Source: Rhodococcus sp. 14-2483-1-2 (lineage in GTDB: Bacteria; Actinomycetota; Actinomycetes; Mycobacteriales; Mycobacteriaceae). From it: a stretch of DNA of 64,000 nucleotides. Shown here in pieces: positions 52,273 to 63,897 of the stretch. Within the stretch, counting starts at the first letter, position 1, and each line of letters opens with the position of its first letter. Below the pieces are notes generated by a model. It searched no databases, had not been told where the DNA came from, and saw only the letters and a program-made list of their open reading frames with translations. Position numbers and translations under genes: made by a program. Where the stretch lies: contig NZ_NPFW01000002.1 in NCBI RefSeq assembly GCF_002259405.1, forward strand, positions 356,192-420,191, read 5' to 3'.

Positions 52273-52959
52273 TCATCGTCTGTCGCCACGAACAACCACC
52301 AACTCCTCTGTTCGACGACCGGCAGCCAGTACGCCACGAGCTTCGAGCCACTGTGCGCGACGATGCATCACCGGTCCGAAGTCGATCCTTCGTCTGCTGA
52401 CCTCCGCCACCGAGAATCCGTTGTCGGCGAGCATGTTCACGGTGCGTCGCGGTCCGGAGAACTCCGAGTGGACGACGAGCAACACCCCGCCCGGAGCCAG
52501 CAAGGAGGCAGCGGCTCGGCACAGTGGATCGAGCACCATCCGGCCGTCCTCGCCTGCGTCCCAGGCACGGTGCAACCCCATTCCGGTCGGCACGACCTCG
52601 GAGGGAACGTACGGAGGATTGCAGAGCACCACGTCGAACGGTTCGAGTTCGGCAGCCTCGGCCAAGGATCCCACTCTGACGTCCACCTCGACCCCGACCG
52701 AGCGCGCGTTGCGCTGGGCACAGTGGACTGCACGGGGTGCGATGTCGAATGCCACCACCTCACGTGCACCCAACAGTGCAGCGGTGATGGCCACCGCACC
52801 ACTTCCGGTGCACATGTCCAGTACTCGCGCCCCGGGAACAACACCCGTCGTGGCCGCGATTTCGCACAGCAGAAGCGAATCCTCCTGCGGTTCGTACACG
52901 CCGGGATCGGCGTGCACCGACGTCAGGGTTCGAACGGAATCGGATTCGGCTGTCGTCAT
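52273..52959 (-). CDS. HemK2/MTQ2-like protein methyltransferase
   Basis: 228 residues from the ATG at 52959. SAM-binding VLDMCTGSGAVAITAA (about 47-62), FDIAP, and the amide-methylation motif NPPYVPS (114-120) are those of HemK2/MTQ2-type enzymes that methylate a glutamine or other side-chain amide in proteins. It is paired with CDGSH and the convergent iron-redox gene. Its target is unknown here; the general peptide-chain release factor enzyme PrmC is usually encoded elsewhere. Confidence 0.85.
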   Translation of the reverse strand: MTTAESDSVRTLTSVHADPGVYEPQEDSLLLCEIAATTGVVPGARVLDMCTGSGAVAITAALLGAREVVAFDIAPRAVHCAQRNARSVGVEVDVRVGSLAEAAELEPFDVVLCNPPYVPSEVVPTGMGLHRAWDAGEDGRMVLDPLCRAAASLLAPGGVLLVVHSEFSGPRRTVNMLADNGFSVAEVSRRRIDFGPVMHRRAQWLEARGVLAAGRRTEELVVVRGDRR

Positions 52960-53035
52960 CGGCGTGCCTCCCACGGTGTAGCGATCGTTGTCGTATTCCC
53001 GTCGGGCCCGCAGTCAAACCCGTTGCCGTTTCGAG

Positions 53036-53061
53036 GCTTACGAACACTCAACCCCGGGTAG
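53036..53061 (+). promoter_or_regulatory. Weak SigF-like element upstream of STAS gene
   Basis: GCTT (53036-53039), a 16-base spacer and GGGTAG (53056-53061). Both boxes have a mismatch to the consensus, so this is a weak candidate on its own. It gains weight from four similar elements in the window. Confidence 0.3.
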
Positions 53062-53161
53062 TCCTGTGAAGCGTGGTTGAGGAGTAGCCCGCGGTCCCCG
53101 TATGTCGACTGTCGACTCCCCCGCGCGCTGGGCAAGAGTTCGGCTGCTCAGGAGAGTGTTC

Positions 53162-53584
53162 ATGACCGTCGTACCGTCCATCACGTCCCCGCTCGCGGAA
53201 GTGATTCCGTCACTGACCGACTCGCAGAGCCTCGATTCCGAGATGACGCTCTCGGTCGACGAGAGCGCAGGTGCCGACATCGTCGTGCGAGTGATCGGCA
53301 CGATCGGTGACTCGGACGTTCCTGTTCTGGCCGAGACGCTCGGTGAGGCCGCCGAGCGCGGGCGAGCGTTGATTCTCGACCTGTCGTCGGTGGCAGGCGT
53401 TGCCGCGGGTGTCCACTCCGTGCTCGACGCCACCGCCATTCGACTCGGACGATGGAATCAGCAACTGACAGTGATGCTTTCACCAGCTCTGCAGCAGTCC
53501 GGAATCGATCTCGTACCGGATCGCGTCGAGGTGCGTCGATCGACGACCGAGCCAGTGATCATGCCGACAGCGGACCCCAGGTGA
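53162..53584 (+). CDS. STAS domain protein
   Basis: 140 residues from the ATG at 53162 with AGGAG seven bases upstream. It has a STAS core (IVVRVIGTIGDSDVPVLAETLGEAAERGRALILDLSSVAGVAAGVHSVLDATAIRL, read in parts); the loop usually carrying the phosphorylated Ser/Thr reads VAGVAAG, with no Ser at the conserved place, so regulation may differ from SpoIIAA/RsbV. It is followed by the SQR-like gene 49 bp later on the same strand. Confidence 0.75.
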   Translation: MTVVPSITSPLAEVIPSLTDSQSLDSEMTLSVDESAGADIVVRVIGTIGDSDVPVLAETLGEAAERGRALILDLSSVAGVAAGVHSVLDATAIRLGRWNQQLTVMLSPALQQSGIDLVPDRVEVRRSTTEPVIMPTADPR

Positions 53585-53633
53585 TCCGTTCGGTGACGGT
53601 ACGGGCACCCGTCGATCCGCGAAAGGTGTTGCT

Positions 53634-54833
53634 GTGACCACCCCTGACACGACCTACGACGTGCTCGTCGTCGGCGGCGGCAACGCGGGCATCAGTGCGG
53701 CAGCGCGGCTGCTGAAGAAGGGCATCACCGACGTCGCGGTGCTCGAGCCCAAGCAGGTGCACACCTATCGCCCACTGTTGTCGTACGTGGGCTCCGGTCA
53801 GGCGGCGCTGGCCGAGGCCGAGCGCACCCAGCGTTCGGTGATTCCGACCGGATGCGTGTGGCTGGAAGACTCGGCGACAGCGATCGACCCGGTGAACCGT
53901 CTGGTGCGATGTGCTTCGGGCACGGTATACGGCTACCGCGATCTGGTGCTCGGTCAAGGCCTGGACGTCGACAACGACGCGCTGCCCGGGGTGTGGGCTG
54001 CTCTCCGATCCCCCAGTGTCACCAGCAATTACCTCGACCGAGCCGAACGCACCTGGCAGCTGGTACGCGATCTGCCTGCCCGCAGCAGCGCGGTGTTCAC
54101 CGTGCCGCGCCCACCGGTCGGGTGCACCGGCACCACGCTCAAGCCGTTGTTCCTCGCCGCAGACCACTGGACCCGTACCGGCCGCATGCCGGGAATCGAC
54201 ATCACGCTGGTGGTGGACCGCGATCGACTACTGGGTGTCCCGCAACTCGACGAATCGGTGCTCGCACGGCTCCGCGAGCTCGGCGTGCGAATCCTGACCC
54301 GCACTGCGGTGACGGCATTGCACCCGGACAGCGGACACATCACCGTCACGGACCACGACGGCGTCGACGAGCGCCTCGGCTACGACATGCTGCACCTCGT
54401 ACCGCCGTTCCGCGGTCCGAAGTGGCTGCAGGAATCGAACCTGAGCGGGTCCGCGCCGCACGGTGTCGTCGACATCGACGGACGGACTCTGCGCCACCGG
54501 GTGTATCCGGAGGTCTGGGCCGCGGGTGACGGCGCAGCCATCGACACCGACTCCTCGGGTGGCGCACTGCGCAAGCAGATTTCGATTCTCGTCGACAATC
54601 TGATCGCGGCCCGCAGCGGGCAACCGTTGTCGGAGTACGACGGCTACACCGTCGCGCCCATCGCGGTCGGCGCACACAGCTTGATCGCCGCCGAGTTCGA
54701 TCGCACCGGAACGCTGACGCCATCGTTGCCGTCGTTCGTCGATCCGCTCAAACCCAGGCGCTCCGCCTGGGCGTTCGACCGATACGGTCTACCGCTGTCC
54801 TACTGGAACATGATTCTCGCCGGCCGACTCTGA
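53634..54833 (+). CDS. SQR-like FAD-dependent oxidoreductase
   Basis: 399 residues from the GTG at 53634 (GAAAGG upstream). DVLVVGGGNAGISAAARL is the N-terminal FAD motif, and TYRPLLSYVGSGQ and WAAGDGAAIDTDSSGGALRKQISILVDNL (read in parts) fit the sulphide:quinone reductase/NDH-2 family. A cysteine is in PPVGCTGTTLKPLF, near the place of one SQR redox Cys, but no cysteine occurs in the C-terminal part, where SQR needs the second. It may be an NADH- or quinone-linked relative rather than a true SQR. It overlaps the convergent glutaminase by 45 bp. Confidence 0.8.
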   Translation: MTTPDTTYDVLVVGGGNAGISAAARLLKKGITDVAVLEPKQVHTYRPLLSYVGSGQAALAEAERTQRSVIPTGCVWLEDSATAIDPVNRLVRCASGTVYGYRDLVLGQGLDVDNDALPGVWAALRSPSVTSNYLDRAERTWQLVRDLPARSSAVFTVPRPPVGCTGTTLKPLFLAADHWTRTGRMPGIDITLVVDRDRLLGVPQLDESVLARLRELGVRILTRTAVTALHPDSGHITVTDHDGVDERLGYDMLHLVPPFRGPKWLQESNLSGSAPHGVVDIDGRTLRHRVYPEVWAAGDGAAIDTDSSGGALRKQISILVDNLIAARSGQPLSEYDGYTVAPIAVGAHSLIAAEFDRTGTLTPSLPSFVDPLKPRRSAWAFDRYGLPLSYWNMILAGRL

Positions 54834-56036
54834 CCGGTCGGGCGACTCCATGAACCCGTCGGGGTCGCGGACGACGACCCGGTGACCGTCGTCCTCCAGC
54901 GCACGAAACGCATCGCGCAGGAGCCGTCGAGCCGAGCCGTCGATAGCACGGACCTCACTGAAATCGACCGTCGTACAGGTGGTTTCGCCGAAACCTTCGA
55001 CCAACCGAGCAGTGACCGCCTCTGCACCCGCGAATCGAAGATCGCCCTGCAGCTCGACGGTGGTCACGCCCTCCGACTCGGTCACGCTACGGACGGCCGA
55101 TTCACCGCTGGGTGCGACATGCATCATGTGCAGACCCAGATCGCGTGACAGCTTCTCGAACACCGCCACCCCACGCACGCTGTTGCCGTGCTCGTTCAGT
55201 CTCGGCGACAGCACGGCAATCCCCACCTGCCCCGGCAACACACCGATGATCGCCCCGGCCACTCCGCTCTTGGCCGGGATCCCCACGGTCGCAAGCCAGC
55301 TGCCACTGCCGTCGTACATTCCACAGGTCGCCATGACCGCCAGCACGTGGCGATCGATCGCTGGGTCGAGTACTTGTTCGCCCGTCTCGGGATCCTTCCC
55401 GCCGTTCGCCATCACCGCGGCGATCCTGGCGAGGTCGTTGCAGGTCACGGTCACCGCACACTGACGCGCATAGCCGTCGACGACATCGGCGGGCTCGGCT
55501 CCGAGATGGCCGACCGACTTCAGTAGGTGTGCGATCGCGGTGTTCCGATCGTCGGATTCCAGTTCGGCCTCGTACACCTGACGGTCGACGGAGAGTTCGC
55601 GTCCGGCCATCCTGCTCAGAAGATCCGTCATTCGCCCCGCCCGCTCTTCGCTCCCGCGGCCTCGGATCATCGAATGCACCGCCAGCGCACCGGCATTGAT
55701 CAACGGGTTCCGCGGTCTTCCGGTCTCCGATTCCAGGGATATCTCGTTGAACGAGTCGCCCGACGGTTCGACGTCGACGGCCTCGAGCACCGCCTCGATG
55801 CCGTTGTCCTCGATGGCGACCGCGTACGCGAGGGCTTTGGCTATCGATTGGATCGAGAATTCGGTGTCGGTATCACCCGCTCCGTGCAGCGATCCCCCGA
55901 CGGTGGCGAGGGCGACTGCGAACGTGTCGGGATCCGCCGCGGCCACAACCGGGTTGCCCTCGGTCACCGTCCCCCCGTCGAACTGTCGACAGTCCTCCAA
56001 CACGGACGCGAGATATTCGGGAACAGGCGATCTCAT
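54789..56036 (-). CDS. glsA: Glutaminase A fused to a C-terminal STAS domain
   Basis: 415 residues. Residues 1-305 are a glutaminase of the serine-dependent beta-lactamase fold with the SIAK motif (Ser64, Lys67), NPLINAGALA, and GYARQCAVTVTCNDLARI. Residues about 318-400 form a STAS domain (GVTTVELQGDLRFAGAEAVTARL, VDFSEVRAIDGSARRLL, read in parts). It hydrolyses glutamine to glutamate and ammonia. GlsA-STAS fusions occur in other actinobacteria; the domain may anchor or regulate the enzyme. It is next to a stand-alone STAS gene. Confidence 0.9.
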   Translation of the reverse strand: MRSPVPEYLASVLEDCRQFDGGTVTEGNPVVAAADPDTFAVALATVGGSLHGAGDTDTEFSIQSIAKALAYAVAIEDNGIEAVLEAVDVEPSGDSFNEISLESETGRPRNPLINAGALAVHSMIRGRGSEERAGRMTDLLSRMAGRELSVDRQVYEAELESDDRNTAIAHLLKSVGHLGAEPADVVDGYARQCAVTVTCNDLARIAAVMANGGKDPETGEQVLDPAIDRHVLAVMATCGMYDGSGSWLATVGIPAKSGVAGAIIGVLPGQVGIAVLSPRLNEHGNSVRGVAVFEKLSRDLGLHMMHVAPSGESAVRSVTESEGVTTVELQGDLRFAGAEAVTARLVEGFGETTCTTVDFSEVRAIDGSARRLLRDAFRALEDDGHRVVVRDPDGFMESPDRSESAGENHVPVGQR

Positions 56037-56151
56037 GTGTCCACGCTAGTCCTCGACTAGGAGGTCTTGACATCACGGCCGTGCTGCCGCTTACACTCCT
56101 GGTTCCTCGACCGTTGTAGGGCCCCCTCCCGCAGAGATCGGATTTCCTGAC

Positions 56152-57150
56152 GTGCGATTGCGACGCCTGATCGCTACCGATTCGACAGATCGCCTGGCCG
56201 TGTACGCACCCGAGTCGGGGGTGTGGGTCGATCTCGATGCCGCCGTGTCGACGTTGGGTGCCGACGAGTCTCTACGCGCACTCACCCGCACCGTGCTCGG
56301 GTTTCTCGATGCCGGCGAACGTGCGCGCGACGCGGCCTCGGCCGTGGTGCAGCGCGCGGTGTCCGAGGCAGTCGCGGTGATCGACCGACCGGCACCGACA
56401 CTTCCGGTGGTTCCGGCGTCGCTTCGCTGCTTCCTCGGCTGGGAGGCTCACTGGGATCTGGCTGCGCACAACCTGGTTCGTCGCAACCTTCCGAAAGCCG
56501 TTCCCTTCATCCGCGGATTCGAAGCCGTCACTCGATCGACGTTTCCAGCGCTTCGACCGGGGCCGGGATTCGAGGATCATCCGGTCTACTACACCGGCAA
56601 CCACCTCACCGTCGTAGCCGACGAGGCTCCGGTCGAGTGGCCGTCCTACAGTCGGGCGCTGGATTTCGAGCTCGAGTTCGGAGCCGTGGTGACCAGGCCC
56701 GTCCGCGACGCATCCGAACGTGAGGCCACCGCGGCGATCGGCGGCTACGTGGTGTTCGACGACATCAGTGCCCGCGATACCCAGTGGGAGGAGCAGCGCC
56801 GCACCCCGTTCGGTCCGGTGGTCAAGACCAAGACGTTCGCCAGCTCCATGGGAGCCGACATCGTCACCGCCGACGAGGTGACGCCGCATCTGGACTCGTT
56901 GACGGCCACCGTCACGGTCGACGGCGAACTGTGGTCGACGACCGGCACCGCAGGCATGCGCTACTCGGTCGGCGAATCTCTCGCGTATGCCTGTCGCGGC
57001 GAAAACGTCTATCCCGGTGAGCTGTTGACGTCCGGCACGCTTCCTCGCGGATGCGGCCTGGAACTCGACCGCTGGATCGCCCCTGGCGATCGCGTCGAAC
57101 TGAGTATTCAGCGAATCGGATCGGTCGCCAATACGATCGGGACTCGCTGA
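56152..57150 (+). CDS. Fumarylacetoacetate hydrolase family protein
   Basis: 332 residues from the GTG at 56152. The FAH metal site is seen in the C-terminal two-thirds (RALDFELEFGAVV with the E-x-E pattern, DDISARDTQ, FGPVVKTKTFASSMG, SGTLPRGCGLELDRW). Family members hydrolyse or decarboxylate acylpyruvates and related ketoacids in aromatic catabolism. No pathway partners are next to it, so substrate is unknown. It is convergent with a small gene at 57164. Confidence 0.85.
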   Translation: MRLRRLIATDSTDRLAVYAPESGVWVDLDAAVSTLGADESLRALTRTVLGFLDAGERARDAASAVVQRAVSEAVAVIDRPAPTLPVVPASLRCFLGWEAHWDLAAHNLVRRNLPKAVPFIRGFEAVTRSTFPALRPGPGFEDHPVYYTGNHLTVVADEAPVEWPSYSRALDFELEFGAVVTRPVRDASEREATAAIGGYVVFDDISARDTQWEEQRRTPFGPVVKTKTFASSMGADIVTADEVTPHLDSLTATVTVDGELWSTTGTAGMRYSVGESLAYACRGENVYPGELLTSGTLPRGCGLELDRWIAPGDRVELSIQRIGSVANTIGTR

Positions 57151-57163
57151 ATTTTTCGCCGAC

Positions 57164-57349
57164 TCAGCGCTCGAGGTCGGACTTGTCGGTCGATGCGTCC
57201 TGGAACATCTCCAGGAACGACCCGAATCCGGATGCTCCCTTGCGTGATTCGTCCATGTTGTGGTCGACGGCTCCGGCCGCCCCCTCGTCGTGTGTCATGT
57301 CTTGTAGCCTGCCGCTCGGAAATTGCAGCGAGTCGGGGACGAAGGACAC
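57164..57349 (-). CDS. Small acidic hypothetical protein
   Basis: 61 residues as drawn; an internal ATG at 57298 would give a 44-residue acidic protein beginning MTHDEGAAGAV. The C-terminal DESRKGASGFGSFLEMFQDASTDKSDLER looks like a real, structured helix (FGSFLEMF). No ribosome site or family supports it strongly. It lies 13 bp from the convergent FAH gene, downstream of katG across a large hairpin. Confidence 0.4.
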   Translation of the reverse strand: MSFVPDSLQFPSGRLQDMTHDEGAAGAVDHNMDESRKGASGFGSFLEMFQDASTDKSDLER

Positions 57350-57383
57350 GAATTGGCAACGAAAGGTAACGGACCGATAACGA

Positions 57384-57439
57384 CGAACTCGAAGCTATGG
57401 ATGGATCGAGCACGGTTTCCATCCATAACTTCGAGTTCG
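57384..57439 (-). terminator. Long hairpin after katG
   Basis: 57384-57405 pairs with 57418-57439: 21 of 22 positions match, the single mismatch being C57395 against A57428, with a 12-base loop. It begins ten bases past the katG stop. The stem is unusually long for a terminator and only moderately GC-rich, and no T-run follows. Confidence 0.7.
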
Positions 57440-57449
57440 GTAGAGAGAA

Positions 57450-60189
<2,740 letters not shown>

Positions 60190-60237
60190 CACAGTAATAC
60201 TATCCTCCGCTTTTCTGGACAAAGTCAAGTATGCAGC
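60190..60237 (-). promoter_or_regulatory. furA promoter, apparently leaderless
   Basis: On the minus strand TAGTAT (60202-60197) ends seven bases before the ATG, so the transcript would start at or beside the first base of the start codon. A TTGACT (60228-60223) lies upstream at a somewhat long 20-base spacing. The AT-rich stretch in between is where FurA would bind, as described for mycobacterial furA. Confidence 0.55.
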
Positions 60238-60272
60238 CCAATTCACCGGATGTCGACCGCAACGCCGCCCCG

Positions 60273-60300
60273 GAGCGAACACGACGCCCACTGTTCGCTC
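60273..60300 (-). terminator. Hairpin after the CsoR/CstR gene
   Basis: GAGCGAACA (60273-60281) pairs with TGTTCGCTC (60292-60300), nine pairs with a ten-base loop. It lies 33 bp beyond the regulator stop and just before the furA region. No T-run. Confidence 0.5.
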
Positions 60301-60333
60301 TCCCGTCGCTCCCTCGTGGGATTCGACCCGACC

Positions 60334-61075
<742 letters not shown>

Positions 61076-61099
61076 GGTGACTCCTCGGAGATTGTTGTA

Positions 61100-63253
61100 T
61101 CAGTGCGAAAAGCGGATGGAGGGCAGCACCGCGCGCAGCCACGCCGGCGACCACCAGGCACCGTGCCCGGTCAACCGCAACAGGACAGGAAGCAGCACGA
61201 GCCGAACGAGAAATGCGTCGAGCAGTACAGCGACACCGAGGATGATGCCCATCTCCTTGGGTGGCAACGGTTCGGACAGTGCGAACGTGAAGAACACTGC
61301 CACCATCACCGCTGCTGCGGCAAAGATGACCCGCCCCGAGTGGGCCAACCCGTCGACCTGAGCAACCTTGGAATCACCCGAGCGCTCGTAGTGTTCCTTG
61401 GCGGTGGCCAGCAGGAACACCGTGTAGTCCATGGCGATGGCGAAGATCATCGCGAAGAAGAACACCGGGCCCCAGCCGTCGAGGAATCCTTGCGGCGTGA
61501 AGCCGAGCAGTGACGCGCCGTGGCCGTCCTGGAAGATCAATTTGGCGACTCCGAAGGCTGCGGCAGTCGACAGCAGGCTCACCAGAGTGCCGAGCAGCGC
61601 GATCAGCGGGGCCTGCAGCGCCACCAGAAGCAGCACGAAACCGAGGACGAGGATGATCCCGACGACGATCGGCAGGTAGTCGTTCAAGGCCTGCTGAAGA
61701 TCCAGGTTCTCGGCAGGTGCTCCTCCGACGAGTGCCGAATCGGGCAGCGCGGCGCGCAGATCCGCGAGAATCGAGCCCATCGCTTCGTCGGACGGATCCA
61801 CCGACGGAATTGCCTGCAGCAGTGCATATCCGGATCCGTCGGTCGCGGTCTGTGGCGGCGTCACCATCGAGATCCCGTCGACCCCCGCAGCGGCAGTCGC
61901 GGTGTCGAGAGCATCGGCGTCGGGAACCACGATCTGCAGCGAACCCGGTGCGCCCGGGCCGAATTGAGCCTGCACCAACTCGTAGCCCTGCCGCACCGGC
62001 GCATCCTCCGGCACCACGGCGATGGACGGCATCGCCACCTTCAAGCCGAGCACCGGAAGTGCCAGGGCGATCAGAATCCCCACGGAGACGACGGCGAACG
62101 GCCACGGGTGCTTGTGCAACAACTCGCCCCATGCTGCGAACTTCGGGGATCGATGCTCCTGACGCTTGGCGTACGGCAACGATGCGGCATTGACCTTCGG
62201 TCCGAGCGCCCCCAATGCCGCAGGCAGCAGCGTCATGGTCGCCAGCAACACGAAGGCGACGGCCAGCATGATCCCGACAGCCATGGTGCGCACCGCAGGC
62301 GCAGGGACGAGCAGTACTGCGGACAGACTCACCAACACCGTCAGACCGGACAACACGACGGCTTTGCCTGCGGTGTCCATGGTTTCGGCCACTGCCGCCC
62401 GAGGGTCGGCGTTTCGCAACGCATCACGGAATCGAGCGACGATGAACAGCGCGTAGTCGATTCCGAGCGCGAGGGCGAACATCATCGCGAAGTTCATGGC
62501 CCACACCGAGATCGGCGTGACGCCGTTCAGCAGGACGAGACCACCGGCGGATGCGACGAGCCCGGCGACGGTGAGCAGCAGCGGCAATCCCGCGGCGACG
62601 AGTGATCCGAAGGCAAGCACCATGATCGCCAAAGTGACCGGCCACGAGAACAGTTCGGCCTGGATCATCGCATCGTGGTTCGCCTTGTTGAAGTCCGACC
62701 ACAGGGCCGAGGAACCGGTGGGGTACACCTCGATTCCGTCGCTCGAGAGCGCGGTCAACCGTTCCTTCACATCGTCGACGGCTTTGACCATCTCGTCGGT
62801 CGTGCCGTTCGCGCCGGCGATGACGATGCCGGTTCGGCCGTCCGGGCTGATCGTCATACCCGGTTGCGGGGCGACGACGTCCCCGAATCTGGAGTCACCG
62901 GCGAATACGTCGGACACGTCGGCAATCACATCTTGGACGGCGGCATCGGTGATGGGTGCCGTGTCGGAGTGGACGACCACCTGCACCGCCGCCGAGGAAT
63001 TGCCGCCGAAGTGCTGCTGGGCCAGCTCTCGAACCTGTACGGATTCGGATCCGTTCGCCTGCCATCCCGCTCCGGCGAGAGACGAGAACACCGAGGGCGC
63101 AAACGAACCGAGGGCCACGAGCACGATGAGCCACACGCCGAACACCCATCGACGGTGCGTCACCATCGAGCCGCCCGCGCGGCCGAGCAGGCCCGGCTCG
63201 GCCACAGGCCGATCATCCGGTGGACGAACAACTTCGGCATCGCGCAGCGACAT
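61100..63253 (-). CDS. MMPL family transporter
   Basis: 717 residues from the ATG at 63253 with a HRRWVFGVWLIVLVALGSF first helix, a large extracytoplasmic domain (about 60-185), then five helices, a second soluble domain (about 415-520) and the final helices. The proton-relay type block FAMMFALALGIDYALFIVARFRDA and the later IFAIAMDYTVFLLATAKEHY carry the D-Y pairs typical of MmpL/RND proteins (read in parts). It probably exports a lipid or toxic compound; the local repressor suggests sulphur, redox or metal stress control. Confidence 0.9.
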   Translation of the reverse strand: MSLRDAEVVRPPDDRPVAEPGLLGRAGGSMVTHRRWVFGVWLIVLVALGSFAPSVFSSLAGAGWQANGSESVQVRELAQQHFGGNSSAAVQVVVHSDTAPITDAAVQDVIADVSDVFAGDSRFGDVVAPQPGMTISPDGRTGIVIAGANGTTDEMVKAVDDVKERLTALSSDGIEVYPTGSSALWSDFNKANHDAMIQAELFSWPVTLAIMVLAFGSLVAAGLPLLLTVAGLVASAGGLVLLNGVTPISVWAMNFAMMFALALGIDYALFIVARFRDALRNADPRAAVAETMDTAGKAVVLSGLTVLVSLSAVLLVPAPAVRTMAVGIMLAVAFVLLATMTLLPAALGALGPKVNAASLPYAKRQEHRSPKFAAWGELLHKHPWPFAVVSVGILIALALPVLGLKVAMPSIAVVPEDAPVRQGYELVQAQFGPGAPGSLQIVVPDADALDTATAAAGVDGISMVTPPQTATDGSGYALLQAIPSVDPSDEAMGSILADLRAALPDSALVGGAPAENLDLQQALNDYLPIVVGIILVLGFVLLLVALQAPLIALLGTLVSLLSTAAAFGVAKLIFQDGHGASLLGFTPQGFLDGWGPVFFFAMIFAIAMDYTVFLLATAKEHYERSGDSKVAQVDGLAHSGRVIFAAAAVMVAVFFTFALSEPLPPKEMGIILGVAVLLDAFLVRLVLLPVLLRLTGHGAWWSPAWLRAVLPSIRFSH

Positions 63254-63262
63254 GGTGCTCCT

Positions 63263-63380
63263 ATACGGGTGGGGGTATCGAACGAGGTAGACGAAACCCC
63301 GGAACGATCGAACGTGCCCACCCTCGCACATACCCAAGGGGGTATGCAAGTACCCCTGGGGGTATCACCTCCAGGGGTAC
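63263..63380. promoter_or_regulatory. Multiple CsoR/CstR-type operators before MMPL gene
   Basis: Three related dyads occupy the space before the MMPL start: ATACGGGTGGGGGTAT (63263-63278, imperfect), CATACCC-AAGG-GGGTATG (63329-63346, perfect arms) and TACCCCT-GGGGGTA (63351-63364). GTACCCCTGG (63350-63359) also forms a larger perfect inverted repeat with CCAGGGGTAC (63371-63380). Together with the copy at 60642-60655 these share a TACCCC/GGGGTA core, the class bound by CsoR-family repressors. Confidence 0.65.
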
Positions 63381-63421
63381 TCGAATGTCAGAGTCGACGG
63401 ACTGCTGTTGTCATCCGCCGG

Positions 63422-63886
63422 TCAACGCCTGCCGTTCCACTGTTTCTCGATGCCGCGCAACACCTCGAGCGTCCGAGCCGAATCGGCATCGACTGCCATC
63501 CTCGACCGAGCGCGCTCGAGCGCACGCTCGGCACGAACGACCGCACGGTGCCCCGAGTCGGTGGCCTCGACCATGTACTGCTGCCGATTTCGCGGATTGA
63601 CGCTCCGCACCAGCAGCCCCGACTCCACGAGACTGGCCGTCGTGGCGGTGATACTCGTCCGGTGCCGTACCAACTCCCGCGACAGCGCACTGTAGGACAT
63701 CGGCCCTCGCCTGGACACCAGTTCCAGCACCTCGTACCTCGCCCAGCTCAGCCCCTGTGCGTCCAGTGCCTCCGCCAGACGAACGCGCGCGGCCGACGCC
63801 ATGCGCAGCACTGTGGACACGATTTCGAGCTCGGTGGAATGGACCGGCGAGGTACCACCGTCGAACGATTCAGCGAGGGCAGTCAT
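63422..63886 (-). CDS. MarR family transcriptional regulator
   Basis: 154 residues: VLRMASAARVRLAEALDAQGLSWARYEVLELVSRRGPMSYSALSREL then the wing VNPRNRQQYMVEATDSGHRAVVRA (read in parts), a standard MarR winged helix with dimer helices at both ends. It precedes the MMPL operon on the same strand by 168 bp. Its ligand and targets are unknown. Confidence 0.88.
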   Translation of the reverse strand: MTALAESFDGGTSPVHSTELEIVSTVLRMASAARVRLAEALDAQGLSWARYEVLELVSRRGPMSYSALSRELVRHRTSITATTASLVESGLLVRSVNPRNRQQYMVEATDSGHRAVVRAERALERARSRMAVDADSARTLEVLRGIEKQWNGRR

Positions 63887-63897
63887 CGGACACTCCC

